From Diploscapter coronatus (lineage: Eukaryota > Nematoda > Chromadorea > Rhabditida > Rhabditidae): a stretch of DNA of 64,000 nt. The stretch is from contig OZ038423.1 in the NCBI GenBank assembly GCA_964036155.1, positions 7,207,249 through 7,271,248 on the forward strand, given 5' to 3'. Under the pieces are notes generated by a model. That model saw only the letters and a program-made list of their open reading frames with translations. It did no database searches and was not told where the DNA came from. Numbering within the stretch: the first letter of the stretch is position 1; each line of letters begins with the position of its first letter. A program made the translations under genes and the position numbers. Of this stretch, positions 24,329 to 36,735 are shown piece by piece.

Positions 24329-27300
24329 TTAATTCCAGATATGTTTGAGAGGAACTTTGCAAATTGTATCGTGAACAGGCAGGGCGGAAATGGCTGCTAG
24401 CAGGATTCCAAAGCCATCGGCTGAAGCCACGTATGAAACTGCTCTTTCTCTGGATGCAATGTCATACTGAAAATGAATAATTTCGAAATTATTTTAATTT
24501 CAATTTCAATTTTTTTACTTCAAATATTGATTTTTCATTATTTTGAACTGAAGCTCTTCATTATTTTACCACGAAAAATCGATGATAGAAGTTGATCTTC
24601 ATTTATCTCCCTTGTTGTTATACAAAACCAAGTCACACCCATTACAGTGACACACTGTCTTTATATTAGAAAAATGATTCTCACAAAGTTTTTTTTTAGA
24701 GAGAAATTATCGCTGATCTTTAAAAATCATAAACTCATTCGGGAACTGAAATATTTGGGATGATAACCTTCGAATCATTCGTTTATCGTTATTGTATTGA
24801 AGATCGATCGGTAAGATTGATGAAACGGTGTTAAATTTCAAATTGTGAAGCCGCGTGCGTTTTGATCAGTATAATTCTGATCGACATCTTTACGCTCCGA
24901 TTACAAATATGACATATCGAAAAATGACAATCTGATTTTTTTCCTTTCATCTTTCATCCATTATCAATTATTGCAAAAACTGACGTGATACTGAAATTGA
25001 AATGGAAGCAGAACTAAAAATTTCGGAATGAACTATGGAATTTAGACAATTGATGAAATGTGATCGTAGCCATTTTTTAATAAAATTTTAGGAATGTAGT
25101 GAAAATCGGACTAACCGATTTGTAGATGTGGTTGTAAATGTTCGAGTAGGAAGATCCTGCAATGAGACCTTCGATGAAAACGAGACCTGCAGCCACAGCG
25201 AAGTGAGGAATGAAGGCGATGAATGTGTTGATGCAGAACAGAATCATCAAAGAAGCCTGAAAATGATTGGATTTTTCACTAGAAATTTCGGACAATCATA
25301 ATTACTCATTACTCATGATTTCAGCTCATCACAATCTACTTAACTAATCATCTACTTTAACAAAGTGCAGGGTTGATTGAGCTTTGAGTGCAACGGAGCG
25401 AGTAACTAACCTGCATCCACGGCAGAGACAAAATCATACACAAATTGAGTGAAAAGAACGGAAGAGAGGATCGAGAAATGAAGACACCCGTCTGAAATAA
25501 ATGCTTCATAAGTTTATTTCTCGAATATGTGACTTACCTGATATAGGACTTGATAATATCTGTACATAGCTGCAGGACCCATACCAAATGCACGAGTACA
25601 GTCGAATAAAGTCAATTCGAGCTGAAGATCAACTTAGTACCATTCGATTCAAATTCCTATCGACTTACAAGACCCTGATTGATGAAGTATTGCGAGAAGT
25701 AGATTATGAATATCGAAAGGTAGAATTTAGAGACACCCTGAATTTCAATCTTCAACACCAGTTAAAAAATAATAATACCTTGAAAATTTCCATTTTGTTG
25801 ATTTTCTGTGTATTGGGTTCATTAATTTGCTCCTGGTAGCTTGGCGACACTTTGCTGCTTTTCTTGAAGTCGAACCAACTCGAAGGACTGAAGAGACAAG
25901 CCTTCTTGACTGTGGAAGGATAAACAAGCACTACGAAATATCTGAAAATATTCTATAATTATCGATTTTTTGGTCTCTAAATCATTGGTTTATCATAATT
26001 TGATCGCCTGTACTTCATCCTTTATTTCCTATTAATCATAACTTCGTCTCTTGACATCGTAAGTTCTGATTCTGTTTCAGTTTTCTCTCATCTTCTTCAT
26101 GTGGAATTCATCACATTCCTCGCCCTGTCTATTTTCGACTGCATTTGTCAGTTTGAGTGTCGACGAAATCTTTCTACGACTGATCGATATCTCATGCTTA
26201 TCAAGTCAGATCAATCATTTCCGATACCTTTTGTCAAAATAGGAAGGCGGCATACATATCCCCTACTGGTGTCGATGTTTTGAGTAAGATTAGGGGATTG
26301 AGAAACTTACGTGATGAAGTAAATTACAGGGAATGCGAGGTTGAGCAGAAGCGCTGTGGAAGAGCTAAAAGCCAAAAGCCGGACGTCGGTTAGAACGGCG
26401 TAGATCAGAGAGCCAGCTAGTCCTGCCAAACCTGAAATCGTCAATTTAACAATTTGTAAATTTTACTATAGATATCTAATTTTCACATCGTCTGATGAAT
26501 TGTCATGAATGTTTGATTGATCAATTTTGATATTTTTTCATTCTCAGTGAAAACTGACTGATATAGTGATTGGATCACTCAGAAGTTAGTAAGAACCAAG
26601 ATCAGAACACATCATCATCATCATTTTGAAATATTTGAACTTTCGACTACGATACTGAAGAAAAAGCACTACAAAAGTGTGACTTCTTTGGATCTCTCAA
26701 TATTAATACTTTTCCTGTCTGTTTACCGTTTATAAACCGGCTCAAAGTAAACGATTTTTGAAAGTTAGTTACTGAAAAAGGACACTTTTAAAGACCCCCC
26801 AAAAGTGTAATCAAATGGTGAACATTTTCTGTCGATTTCGTTGAAAACGATGCTGACTTTCATTATTTATAAGATGATGACTTACCCGTCCCGGAAGACC
26901 ATCCCAATATGGTAGATCTGAAGAAGAAAATGATAATACAAGAAAATTTCTAAAAACATACAAACCTAGGAAAGTGACTAGCCAATGAAAGAAGCGACAT
27001 TTCGCCTAGTCTGAAATTCGAAGATCGTTTTCAATAAAAAATCTAAAAATTACCCAGCAGCAAATGATGCAACGAGAACTCCGACAAGAGTGAGAGGAAC
27101 ATTCGGAGCCAAAGCAGCTAGGAAAATGGCCGAGGTCTGCGCTGAACAGACTATCAGAAGACGGACTCTGAAACTCAGTTCATTACGTTACTTTTTCAAA
27201 AAACACTAGCACGGATATTACAGAGTGCGCCAAAAGTCTAGATTGCTTTTACATCTTGATTAAAATCCTCTTAAAATTTCATGAACGTGACTAAATATTT

Positions 27301-28577
27301 CGCAAACCACATTGGTCGACGTTTGTTGGTATCATAGCCCTTATTTGAAAAATCAGCCGAAATGGTTGAACCGTCACTCGATCGTCTTTCCTATATCGAC
27401 TGATGAATGATTTATCGGTTGTTATTTGTGAATATCGGAGATCTTGCCTAACCGATATCGGACCGCGCATAGTACGAAATCATTGCGCGATATGGGGACG
27501 TTTATCGGTCCAATACGATACGAATAGTGAATGGAAATTAAACTATGCTATTAACTGTTAGAACCCTAGGAAGTATAAAACTAAAATTTTTTTCAGAAAT
27601 GTTTTATTTATCAGCCTCGTGAGATGTGTCTCAAAAATATCTCCCGATCCAGGCTTTTGACGCATCTTGTATTTATCAATTATGCTCAAGCTACACTTTC
27701 AAAATATCGTTTTTTGCCAATGCATCGTTGCTATAACTACAAAAATTTGTTGTAAAACGAATAATTCGCTAATTACATCTTTAGATTTGTACTTTCGGAA
27801 AATCTGTCTCTCTGTTCGTAAAAAACCATCAGTCCTAGTTTCTCATCTAGTGAAAGAAAAGTTAGGAAATCGTCTTGTAAAAGTGGAACCTAACAAATAG
27901 AACGCATCATTTTCTAGCTTTCGATTTAAAAACGTTACAGTAAGCATAAAGAAAATGTTAGACTAAATATGCCTATAGAAAGAGTTACTATCTCCAAAAT
28001 AGCATAAAATGTTAACCTACCCATAAGGAACTCGATGTATGAAGAACGGTCCGATAGCCTTGATAGTGAGCGAGCCGAGAATGTTGCAGATGAGCACGAG
28101 GCCCGTGCTCGTCTTCGTACAGTGACGGGCATTCAGATCCTCCTCAAATCGGGGTCGATTTCAAACTAATTGCAAACCGCTCACGAGACAGTGATCCGAA
28201 TGATTCTGACGAGCTGCCAATGCGGCTGGGTCATCTTTGGCGAGCAGGTCTTGTGCTGAATTTAAATATCCAGACTGGTTATGGCAAAGACATAAATCGT
28301 ATTTTATATGATTTTGTAAATCATTTCTTGGAAAAAAAAAAGATTTTCACAAATAATCCAGCTGTTATCTCATCTTTGCTGTGTCTGAAAACTAACCTCC
28401 TGACAACATAAGAACTAAGACATAGTTATTGCAGAGGCCGAGGATTCTGAAAGTTTTTGAATTACAATTGATAACCAGCAAATCTTCTTACAGAAATGAG
28501 ATGACGTTTCGTCGTCGGATAGCGGTTGGTATTGTGTCGATCGGAGTTGGTTTAGAAGTATCGGACTCGACTTGCAT
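24329..28577 (-). CDS. CLN3: CLN3/battenin-like lysosomal membrane protein, copy B
   Basis: Fourteen exons give 438 aa: 28577-28492, 28446-28397, 28255-28185, 28142-28021, 27167-27054, 27010-26966, 26917-26886, 26431-26311, 25941-25779, 25737-25669, 25621-25538, 25491-25411, 25256-25116, 24466-24329. Signatures are RRNVISFL then ILGLCNNYVLVLMLSG, GLGEMSLLSLASHF, WSSGTG and EGLIAGSSYSNIYNHI. They follow the same order as copy A, but protein identity is modest and the gene has more introns. Exon 4 could begin at 28142 or 28139 (both in frame; the acceptor TTTGAG is weak). Intron 4 (27168-28020) carries transposon debris, including a CAGAGTGCGCC end near 27231. The start ATG is the first that gives the N-terminal motif. 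Duplicated CLN3 genes are also known in C. elegans. Confidence 0.92.
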
Positions 28578-29759
28578 TGTCACAGGATAGATCAGTAGAT
28601 ATATCGATTGAATTGGTCGATAGATCGGGTGATTTGCAGCTGAAGATGGAATATGAGAATCAGAATCAGAGAATAAGCATTGGCCCTTTTTCTCCAGATA
28701 CAGACACCAGCCCTTTCTGCCTTCTGCTTTGTATATGCTTCCTCTCTCCACCCTTTATTTTTCTTTCTCATCATCTCTGCATATCGAGTATCTCTCATTT
28801 CTAATGACTTTATCAATTATTTCGGCCACGAATTCAACGACTTCTATCATCGTTATGATAATGCAGAGATTGGCAGTAAAACAGGGGGGAGTGGGAGAGA
28901 TGTCCTTTCTGCATTTCTCCCGTCTCTCGGCCTGGTCAGTCAGCTTAGCACTGTGACCAGTTGTCCTCTTTCTTAGTTTGGCCAATTTTTACACATTTTA
29001 TGAATTGATTTTCATACTAATTTATTATTCTGATTCGTTTGGTCTGATGACAAAGTGTTTGGTTGTTCGATGAATGATTGAAATACAACATTGATAGTCT
29101 TCTTTCTCAAATAAAATATATGAATGTGGAAAAATGGCTTTGAAATTAGAAATATAATTTTAAAAATTTAAGAGCTTCTTGGACATTCAATAAATTATAA
29201 CGAATGCAAAATGATCTTTGGCCATTATTTTTCTCATAGTATCACTGCTCGACAACTTGATTTATGAATATCTTCGCAGACGAGATGGTTTCTTTGTTTA
29301 TTTATGATTGACATTTGACACTCTTTTTCTCACTCACATTCGCACATTTATTCAACCGATCGAAAGCATAAATAACCGTTTCAAAAACCCGTAATGAAAT
29401 AACTGAAATGAAACTGCAAACCTACCGAAAACTATGGAAACTACTAGAGATAAGATAAAGTAAAATTGAAATAATGGAAGTTGAAGAATGAAATGAAATC
29501 AGAGAAACCAACATGTAATTGTTATATATTCATGACCGCCGCAAACAGTTTCATCATAATTCTAGGCAATTTGAAAAAAATAAAGACTGTTCGATCCTTC
29601 TGGAATTGGTCTCAAGTTAATTAATCTCCAAAAGAATACAAAAAACAGGCCAATGTCGATTAGTCCTTTGAGGATGCACATGATCTTTGAAACATTTTCT
29701 CGAAGATTGTCTAGAATCTAGAATGTTTGTAAAAGTTTAAATTTTTTGAAGCAAATGGA
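28578..29759. other. Spacer between CLN3 copy B and PEX11-like gene
   Basis: It holds the CLN3-B 5' flank and the 3' flank of the PEX11-like gene. ORFs on both strands at 28577-28985 are antisense or upstream extensions with no motif. I see no RNA gene or repeat. Confidence 0.45.
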
Positions 29760-31435
29760 CTAGAATAGTTTATAGAACCCTATGAGAGAGGCAATGAGCG
29801 AAAATGTAGCACTAGTTCTAGTGGATAATCTGTTGGACCATAGAAATCCCTTTGGCAGAGAATTGATAGCAGCAATAAAGTCGCAAATCAACCCTGTCAG
29901 AACGATTCGATGCTCCCTTCGATTGCCCGGTTTCTTGTACATCACTCGGAGTTCCTTGATTATGCTAAAGAAGAGTGCTGCCACCCACATTCGAGTGCAT
30001 CTGAAAATTCTTAATAGTGCGTACATACAGTGGCGAACAAAAGTTCGGAACATTGTATGACAATTGAAATATCTGATTTCTGAATTTTCTATGTATCAAC
30101 TATTATGAAATTTCGAGGATTATTGTTTTCGACTCATTTTTCAAGTACAAAACTAATGAAAATTGTTTCAGTAAGAACTCCGATATGAAGCATTTCAAAA
30201 ATCATCAATTGTTTCAAACTTTTGTGCGCCACTGTATCGGAAGTAGAAATCTTGGTGAATTCAGTGTCGAAGTTCGATCAGTATTGCTTTTAGTTTTTGT
30301 TGGTGATCAATTGCAAGCGATTTTTTAAATCTTGAAAATAGCATCACGATGATGATCGAATGGTCCTGCTATTAGTCATTCACTCTCGGCTCAAAGTTAA
30401 CAATTGTTCTGTTTTTATTTCACAAAGGTGAACTGTACATATGTATCAATGATTTCATTGCCAACTAGCAGTTTGTTCATCTTTCTTACAATATTATATT
30501 AATCAATCGATTTCACTCATTTGTGTCTGTGAAACGCAGTCCTTCAAACTGATTGCATGTGAAAATCGATGCAAGAAGCAGTTTTCACTATCAAAATCGT
30601 AAGAAACGTCTGACAAGGTCATTTTTCTATGGAATTGATATTGATGACAATTGCAACCCGAGGGGCTTCTGCTGTGATTAGATCAAAAAGAAAACAGGTT
30701 GAAATAAACATTTGAACAAACTCACAATTTGAATAAATTCGAAGCATCGTATGAAAGAAGACGGGAATCTGATAGCCAAGCTGCTAATTCAACTAGACCG
30801 TGGACACTGAAATTGTATTTTCTAAGAAAGAAAAAAAACAAGAACCGAAGATCAGCTTGCAAAATTATGTGGCTTTGAATGCAAATATTCAAGAATTTCG
30901 TACTATTTAGTGGCATCTCTAAATTCTACCTGTAAATCATGGATATCGTGATGTGACAATAATGCTCGAACAGATCTGGGTGGTCATGATGCAATAGTTT
31001 GATCATAGAGTTTATCCTGTAATTTTATCATACACAACTTTCTTCCTAACGATGTCAAATAGCCAGGTTTACCGATATGGATGATGAAATTGTCTCATTG
31101 CCAATCTAGCTGTGCTCAATCTGCAAATTTGTCCAAGATATTTCAAGAATTGGATACATGTTATTTACTGCTTAGCAAAGGCGAGAAGCTCCTTTTCCTT
31201 ATTCCGATATCGTTTCGATTGCGATATGATTTTGATGTAAAAGGAGACAGAACGAAGTCCTCGGTCTCTGAAAAATACACATTTCGCCTGAAGGAGCAAT
31301 CATGATATATACTCTCGGGAAAACATCATCATTCATCTAGTTAAAATATCTGAAAATAAGTAAACAAATTTACCTTCCATCATAAGTTTGTAGGACCTTC
31401 GCTAGAGAATCGAGATTTATTGTCGAATTCGCCAT
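29760..31435 (-). CDS. PEX11: PEX11-like peroxisomal membrane proliferation protein
   Basis: Five exons (31435-31374, 31267-31169, 31016-30930, 30806-30726, 30000-29760) give 189 aa. The N-terminus ends LQTYDGRD, matching the PEX11 'SYRGRD' start motif, followed by a basic amphipathic stretch (SQSKRYRNKEKELL). The C-terminus has LICDFIAAINSLPKGFLW and a final hydrophobic segment, as in PEX11-gamma. The family elongates and divides peroxisomes at the cytosolic face of their membrane. The protein is somewhat shorter than usual (C. elegans and human forms are about 210-250 aa). Exon 2 was found only by requiring that frame and motif continue. The last intron (30001-30725) contains a Tc1/mariner-like element. 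Confidence 0.85.
30026..30236. mobile_element. Tc1/mariner-like MITE in PEX11 intron
   Basis: The element spans 30028-30234 with ends CAGTGGCGAACAAAAGTTCG and its near-inverse (CAAACTTTTGTGCGCCACTG). It is flanked by TA on both sides. It has no transposase coding. It is related to the copy at 35493. Confidence 0.72.
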
Positions 31436-32429
31436 CGATTGAAAGTAGAAATCGGAGAAAATGACATGCAAGTTGAAATGATAATTGCAAATGAGCAGAC
31501 AAAAGAGCTGAATTATGTAGAAAAGAGGATGAAAACGTGATAGCAGACAGGAAGGGTACAGGCAGCGGAAGGGGCAAGTCACGATGTGCACTCTCCCCCC
31601 GATTAGGTTCACATTCAGACAGACTACATTGTACCTCCTTTCAGGCATTGGTACAGATCATAATGAGAAGTATGCGAATATGAAATAGCATATAACCAAG
31701 CTAAACGTATGAAACGAATGATGATCAACACAAGAACGTAGTGAAATTTTGTGTAGCATACAGTGGTGCGCAAATGTGTTGAAATCATGCATGACTCCTG
31801 AAATATGTACTTCATATCTCGATTTTCGCGAAAAACAGCTTGAAAATGGTGTAGATTTAATAAGACATCGGGTGATATTAATCCACGTAATTTCTACTTG
31901 GATGACTTCATGAAAATTCAGATATCAGCCATTTTAAATATCAAGCATTGCCTCCAAGCGTTTGCACACCCCTCTATATTATCTTGCAAGATCGTTTGAT
32001 TAAGAATCGACTAAGTAATATCAATCTGAGGATATGTCATGATATCGAAGAATGACAGTAAACGGTGGATGGCAATCTTGCTAAAACCCAACAAATATTT
32101 ACGCATTTGACACTGAAGACTAAAATATTCTGAAATAGAAATTTCTTCGTATTCATGTTCAGCAATCCTGATCATGTAATTCTTGTCACCAATTTTCCTA
32201 TAAATTATTTATCTCCATTTTCATGAGATTTTAAAAAATATTCATCTCATGTATCAATTTTTCTCATCCACCTCCGTTCGTTGCAGTATTTTCGTCTCAC
32301 TCTGCATTCCTTCTCCCCTTTCATGCGCATTCTGCAATTCACATTCACACTTGTCGCAATTTTCGTTTTCGAATTATTCGTTCTTCAATTTTTCATTTTT
32401 GCATTCCTTTTTTCAGCTTATTCGTGAGA
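31436..32429. other. Divergent spacer PEX11 / CTNNBL1
   Basis: About 1 kb containing a Tc1-like element (31761-31975). A TTTTTTCAG ending at 32416 sits 14 nt before the CTNNBL1 start and looks like a trans-splice acceptor. No gene is seen. Confidence 0.5.
31759..31977. mobile_element. Degenerate Tc1/mariner-like element
   Basis: The left end TA-CAGTGGTGCGCAAATG and right end CGTTTGCACACCCCTC-TA are imperfect inverse copies of the CAGTGGNG terminus. The length is about 215 bp and there is no ORF. Confidence 0.5.
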
Positions 32430-35400
32430 ATGGCTTCGATTGACGTGACGGAGATTCTGAAGGCTTCCACGAGAAACAATGAGGTATAATTTAAATTTAA
32501 CATTTTATTTATTTTCATTAAAGAAAATTGACAATTTATTTTAAAGAAAAACCTTTTTAGCCAGCAGTGAAACGAGCCAAACTATCGGAAGACGAGCCGA
32601 GTGGGAGCGGCCCTCTGTCGGGTCTATCAGCAGCTGCAGCAATCAACCCGAATGCAATCCTGGCTGCACTCGAGGACGACACCGCTCAGGCTACCGTCAT
32701 CGATGAAAACCACGTCAGGAAACTCATGGCGCAGGTAGAGTTATCAGTTTCCCCTAGTTTTTGTTCCACATTCGAACAGCCTTTGTTTTTTTTCTACAAT
32801 CTTAAAAATATGCTCTTGAATGGTTTTTCTTAGTGAGCTGTCCAATAAACAACTTATTTGCAGCCAGGGGTGTTTGGATTTTCGATTCTGATTTCGGGTC
32901 GTGGAAAAGTTCACAAAGATTTGGAGATTTACAATTCCGGCTCTGAATTTTTTAAAATTCAAATCCCAAACACCCCAACTTACGGCATTTTCCTAAACTA
33001 GGGGATTTATCTTATCCCTTCTTGAAATATTAATTTGGAAAGTAAATGTTTCAGTTGGAAAAGAAATTGGCGAAGAATCGCGAGATGCGCATCAAACACG
33101 CAGACGAGCCGCAGAAATTCATGGAGTCAGAATTCGAACTCAACACGGCTATTCAGGTAGAGAGATAAACTTGTTGCAGAAGAAATGAATTTGGAACTAT
33201 TGAGGAAATGCACGCACTGGCCACTCAGCCAGAGCTGTATTCTGTGTTCGTGGAGGCAGGCGGACCGCTCACGATTATGCAGCTTCTCGCTCATCAAAAT
33301 TCCGACATTGTTGGCGCTACTGCTCATTTGTTGCAGGTCAAATTTATCTACTTTTTTAAAAATATTATTTAATTTTTCTATTACAATTTCTATCTGTTAG
33401 CAATTAAAAAATTCACAAACTTATCACTATTTTTCTTCTGCATTAATGCTTTTTTTCAATTAAGCATTCAAAGCTGTCGGTTCTATATATTTTTTTCTTT
33501 TGCAGGAACTAACAGACGTGGAACTTCTGCACGAGAGCGAAGAAGGGGCGGCCGACCTGATTGAAAGCCTGGCTACGGGCAAAATCATCGAGTTGTTTGT
33601 GACGGCTTTCGACAAACTGGACGAGTCAAACAAGGACGATGCAGATGCAGTTCAATATGCACTTTCTGTCGTGGAAAATGTAAGGTTTTTTCTTAGTTTT
33701 GATATTTTCTAAATGATCAGCGACTTCTAGAGTGGAAAAAACTTCGAAATCTAGAACTTTTTTCGTGTATATATTCTTTGATTTTCAACCGAATTCATCG
33801 TTTCAGATGATCGACTTCCGTTCCCAAACCGTGGATGACTGTGTCAATCAGGGACTGTTCAATTGGCTGCTCAAAAGGGCTTGTCAAAAGGTACAAAATT
33901 TTGAATTTTGCATCTTGCTTACGAAAATTTCAGGGTCAATTCGACGGGAACAAGATGTACGCGAGCGAACTGCTTGCGACGCTGCTGCAAATGTCAGATT
34001 TGGCAAAGAGAAAACTCACAGAGAAGGTCGATGGAATCGATATGCTGCTCAGGGTGAAAATTGTTACTTCATTGTCCTTATTTTGTAAACTTCCCTATTT
34101 TATACTTCATATTCGAAAATTTTAAATCCTTTCTTACGGCTGTACTTTGAGATTTTTTGATTCTATTGTGGTAGCTTAAAGTCTGAGCGTAAAACGCAAC
34201 TCATTAAACTTCGCAGTTTGTAATGTTATTTTGAACCAATTCAAGCTAAATTTGGCAGTTTTAGAAGATCCCAGGCCACATTGCTATGCCAAATTTCCAC
34301 TAAATGGCTCATCATAGCCTTGAGTTGATCAACTATATATAAAAAAAAAAAACGTAACCGTCCATGTCCAAACTTCTCGACCCTACTGTATATCAAAATG
34401 AATCTTTTCTTTTTGGAATTGTCTTTCCCTTTGAATTGAATTCGTTTCAGGCTCTGGCTGCCTACAAGAAGCACGACCCAGACAACATGGACGAGCGCGA
34501 ACACATGGAGAATCTGTTCGATGCACTATGTGCCTCGCTGATGCTGCCTGCGAACAGAAGGAAGTTCCTCGATGGAGAGGGACTGCAGCTCATGAATCTC
34601 ATGCTCAGAGAGAAGAAGGAGAGCAGGGAAAGTGCGCTCAAAGTAAGGAAATATTTTATCTTCAAGTTTTTTTTCTATCAGTTGTTATGAAATTTAACTT
34701 TAACGCCTTTCAATTTCTACTTTACGACAACTGATACTTATCATCCAGACTTCTACTTCATTAAGCTTATTTCTTTCAGCATTTTTGGATGAGCAATAAC
34801 TTGTTTTATTGAAAGTGTTAATTTTGCAGGTCCTGGATCACGCAACGACAGGTCCAGAAGGCAGAGAGAACTGCGACAAATTCGTGGAAATCCTGGGTCT
34901 GCGCACTCTCTTCCCCCTGTTCATGAGATCGCCAGCTGCGAAGAAGCGTAAGGACACGAGTTTGGATGAGCACGAGGAGCATGTCTGTGCCGTAAGTTTA
35001 TTTGGTTTCTAGTTTTTAGGAAGGTAGAATTTTTATTTGATTCTTTCACTTCTATTATGCTCAGAAATGGGAAAAATTGTTTTGGTATTTCATAAAAACT
35101 AGATTCCGGATCAAAATTTGGAAATGATTTAAAGTCCGTCTACTCTTGATCCAACTATCTTATCTAGCCCACTAATTTGCCTGCACAAAATATTTCGTTT
35201 CTGATTTTCAGATTCTCTCCTCTTTGTTGCGTTCCTGCACTGCAGAAGCCAGACAAAGGATGATGGCTAAATTCGTGGAGCACGAACATGAAAAAGTCGA
35301 CAGAACCATTGAGCTGCTTATCAAATACAAGTACGGAGATTATTAGTTTGAAACCCCTGAATTATTCACCTTTCAGGGAGAAGTTGGCGAAGTATGAAGC

Positions 35401-36208
35401 GAAGAAAGCGAAAAGGAGACATGCGAATGAAGAAGACCTAGACGATGATCCGGACAGGTAAAGATTCTTTAGACTTCTGATACTTTTTTATACAGTGGCG
35501 GACAAAAGTTTGGAATATTGTGAAAAATCGTCCTGGTTTTAACTCGAATAAACGTAATCCCGGATTTTTATGCAGAATAGTGAGTTAGCACAAGGGTTAT
35601 AAGTCTGCTGAGGGAAGCTTGGATCGGTTCAATCAGTATGCCAATTATGGCGATTTTTCACAATATTCCAAACTTTTGTCCGCCACTAGATCGAAAGGAT
35701 GTCTAAAAACCGTGTAGTAAAAATACTCAATTCTGCATTTCGCCATTACAGCTTCATCTCTCACAATTAATTATTAACAATTTGTAGAGAGTACCTGGAC
35801 AAACTAGACAACGGTCTGTACACGCTGCAGATCGTATCCCTCATTCTGGCCGATGTCTGCATCTCGATGCCCTCTGCCTGTGGCAGAGTCCAAAAGCTGT
35901 TCTCAATGAAACTCAGGGAGGAACGAGTCGGCAAAGTCCTCATTCCTGTGAGTTTGCATTTTTAGTAAATCTATGAAATACTCAAATTGCATTTCAACAA
36001 TCACGAATTGCAATGATAAAGATTCCTTGAGAAAATTTGAAAGTTGTTCAAATTGACGTTTTATGCCAAAATGAAGATGATTATTTCAAGATAATAATTT
36101 CAGATTCTTGTGGAATATCAGGCTAATTTGGGTGAAGAGGCAGTGGAAGAGCGACAGCGAGTCGAGCATTTTATCGCACAGCTCTCGAGGATTGCGCACC
36201 ACAATTAG
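32430..36208 (+). CDS. CTNNBL1: CTNNBL1 (beta-catenin-like 1), spliceosome-associated ARM-repeat protein
   Basis: Thirteen exons give 552 aa (human 563): 32430-32483, 32561-32734, 33055-33156, 33205-33336, 33506-33679, 33807-33890, 33934-34053, 34451-34642, 34830-34991, 35212-35330, 35377-35457, 35788-35947, 36104-36208. Family blocks include EMHALATQPELYSVFVEAGG, LLQELTD, LLRSCTAEARQRMMAKFVEH and YLDKLDNGLYTLQ. The protein is built of armadillo-type helices. The N-terminal basic motif KRAK (residues 22-25) may be a nuclear signal. Human CTNNBL1 binds CDC5L/Prp19-complex proteins through their NLSs. The intron before exon 4 uses a weak TTGAG acceptor, the only one giving a conserved frame. 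Intron 11 holds a Tc1-like element. Confidence 0.96.
32875..32978. mobile_element. hAT-like short element in a CTNNBL1 intron
   Basis: The ends CAGGGGTGTTTGGATTT and AAATCCCAAACACCCC are inverted around a TTC/GATT-rich core. The length is about 104 bp. A clear 8-bp duplication is not visible. It is related to the element at 48542. Confidence 0.55.
35491..35690. mobile_element. Tc1/mariner-like MITE with long, nearly perfect inverted repeats in a CTNNBL1 intron
   Basis: From 35493 the end AGTGGCGGACAAAAGTTTGG continues for about 37 bp as an inverted repeat, mirrored at 35651-35688 with no internal mismatch. TA precedes the left end. The right flank is altered (ACTAGA where ACTGTA is expected). 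The high arm identity suggests recent activity. Confidence 0.78.
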
Positions 36209-36735
36209 ACAAACTACTGTCACTTTTGGTAACTTATTTATTTGAGATAGTTTTTAAAGCCATTGCTACTCTCGACTGCTTATAAATCGCATAACATCAT
36301 GATATGACATAGGCGAAATTGATAAGGAAGAGCAGATTGCAATATTTTCCTGCTAATTTGCCACATTCTGTGCCATGATGTTTTGCGGTTTATAATTTGC
36401 CCTACTCTTCAATTTTATTCGTTAACTACAAAATCTTCAAGCTTATTCATAAAACATCTACCTGCAAAATCTAAAATATCCAAGTTTTGGCAGATTTTCT
36501 GAGTTAGCTTGAAAGCTGGTGATTGTCGTTTTCATTTTGTTTTGTTTTGATCTCCAATGGGTTATTACTTTTTACAATATTTATTCATCATGTCGTTTCT
36601 GTAAAAGTCTAGATTAAAATGAAGTTTCATTTATGAACAGACGAAACGAAAGAGTATTTGTATTTTCGACTAAATAACTACAGAATGTCGCTTTGTCTAA
36701 AATTTTTCTCTTCTACGAGCATCTGAGCAATTGGT
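36209..36735. other. Spacer between convergent CTNNBL1 and NDUFB4
   Basis: 527 bp of AT-rich 3' flanking sequence from two convergent genes. I see no gene or strong repeat. Confidence 0.5.

Noticed and set aside
28488..28751. N-terminal extension of CLN3 copy B to an upstream ATG
   Set aside because: The extension lacks similarity to the family and the nearer ATG at 28577 gives a normal 438-aa protein.
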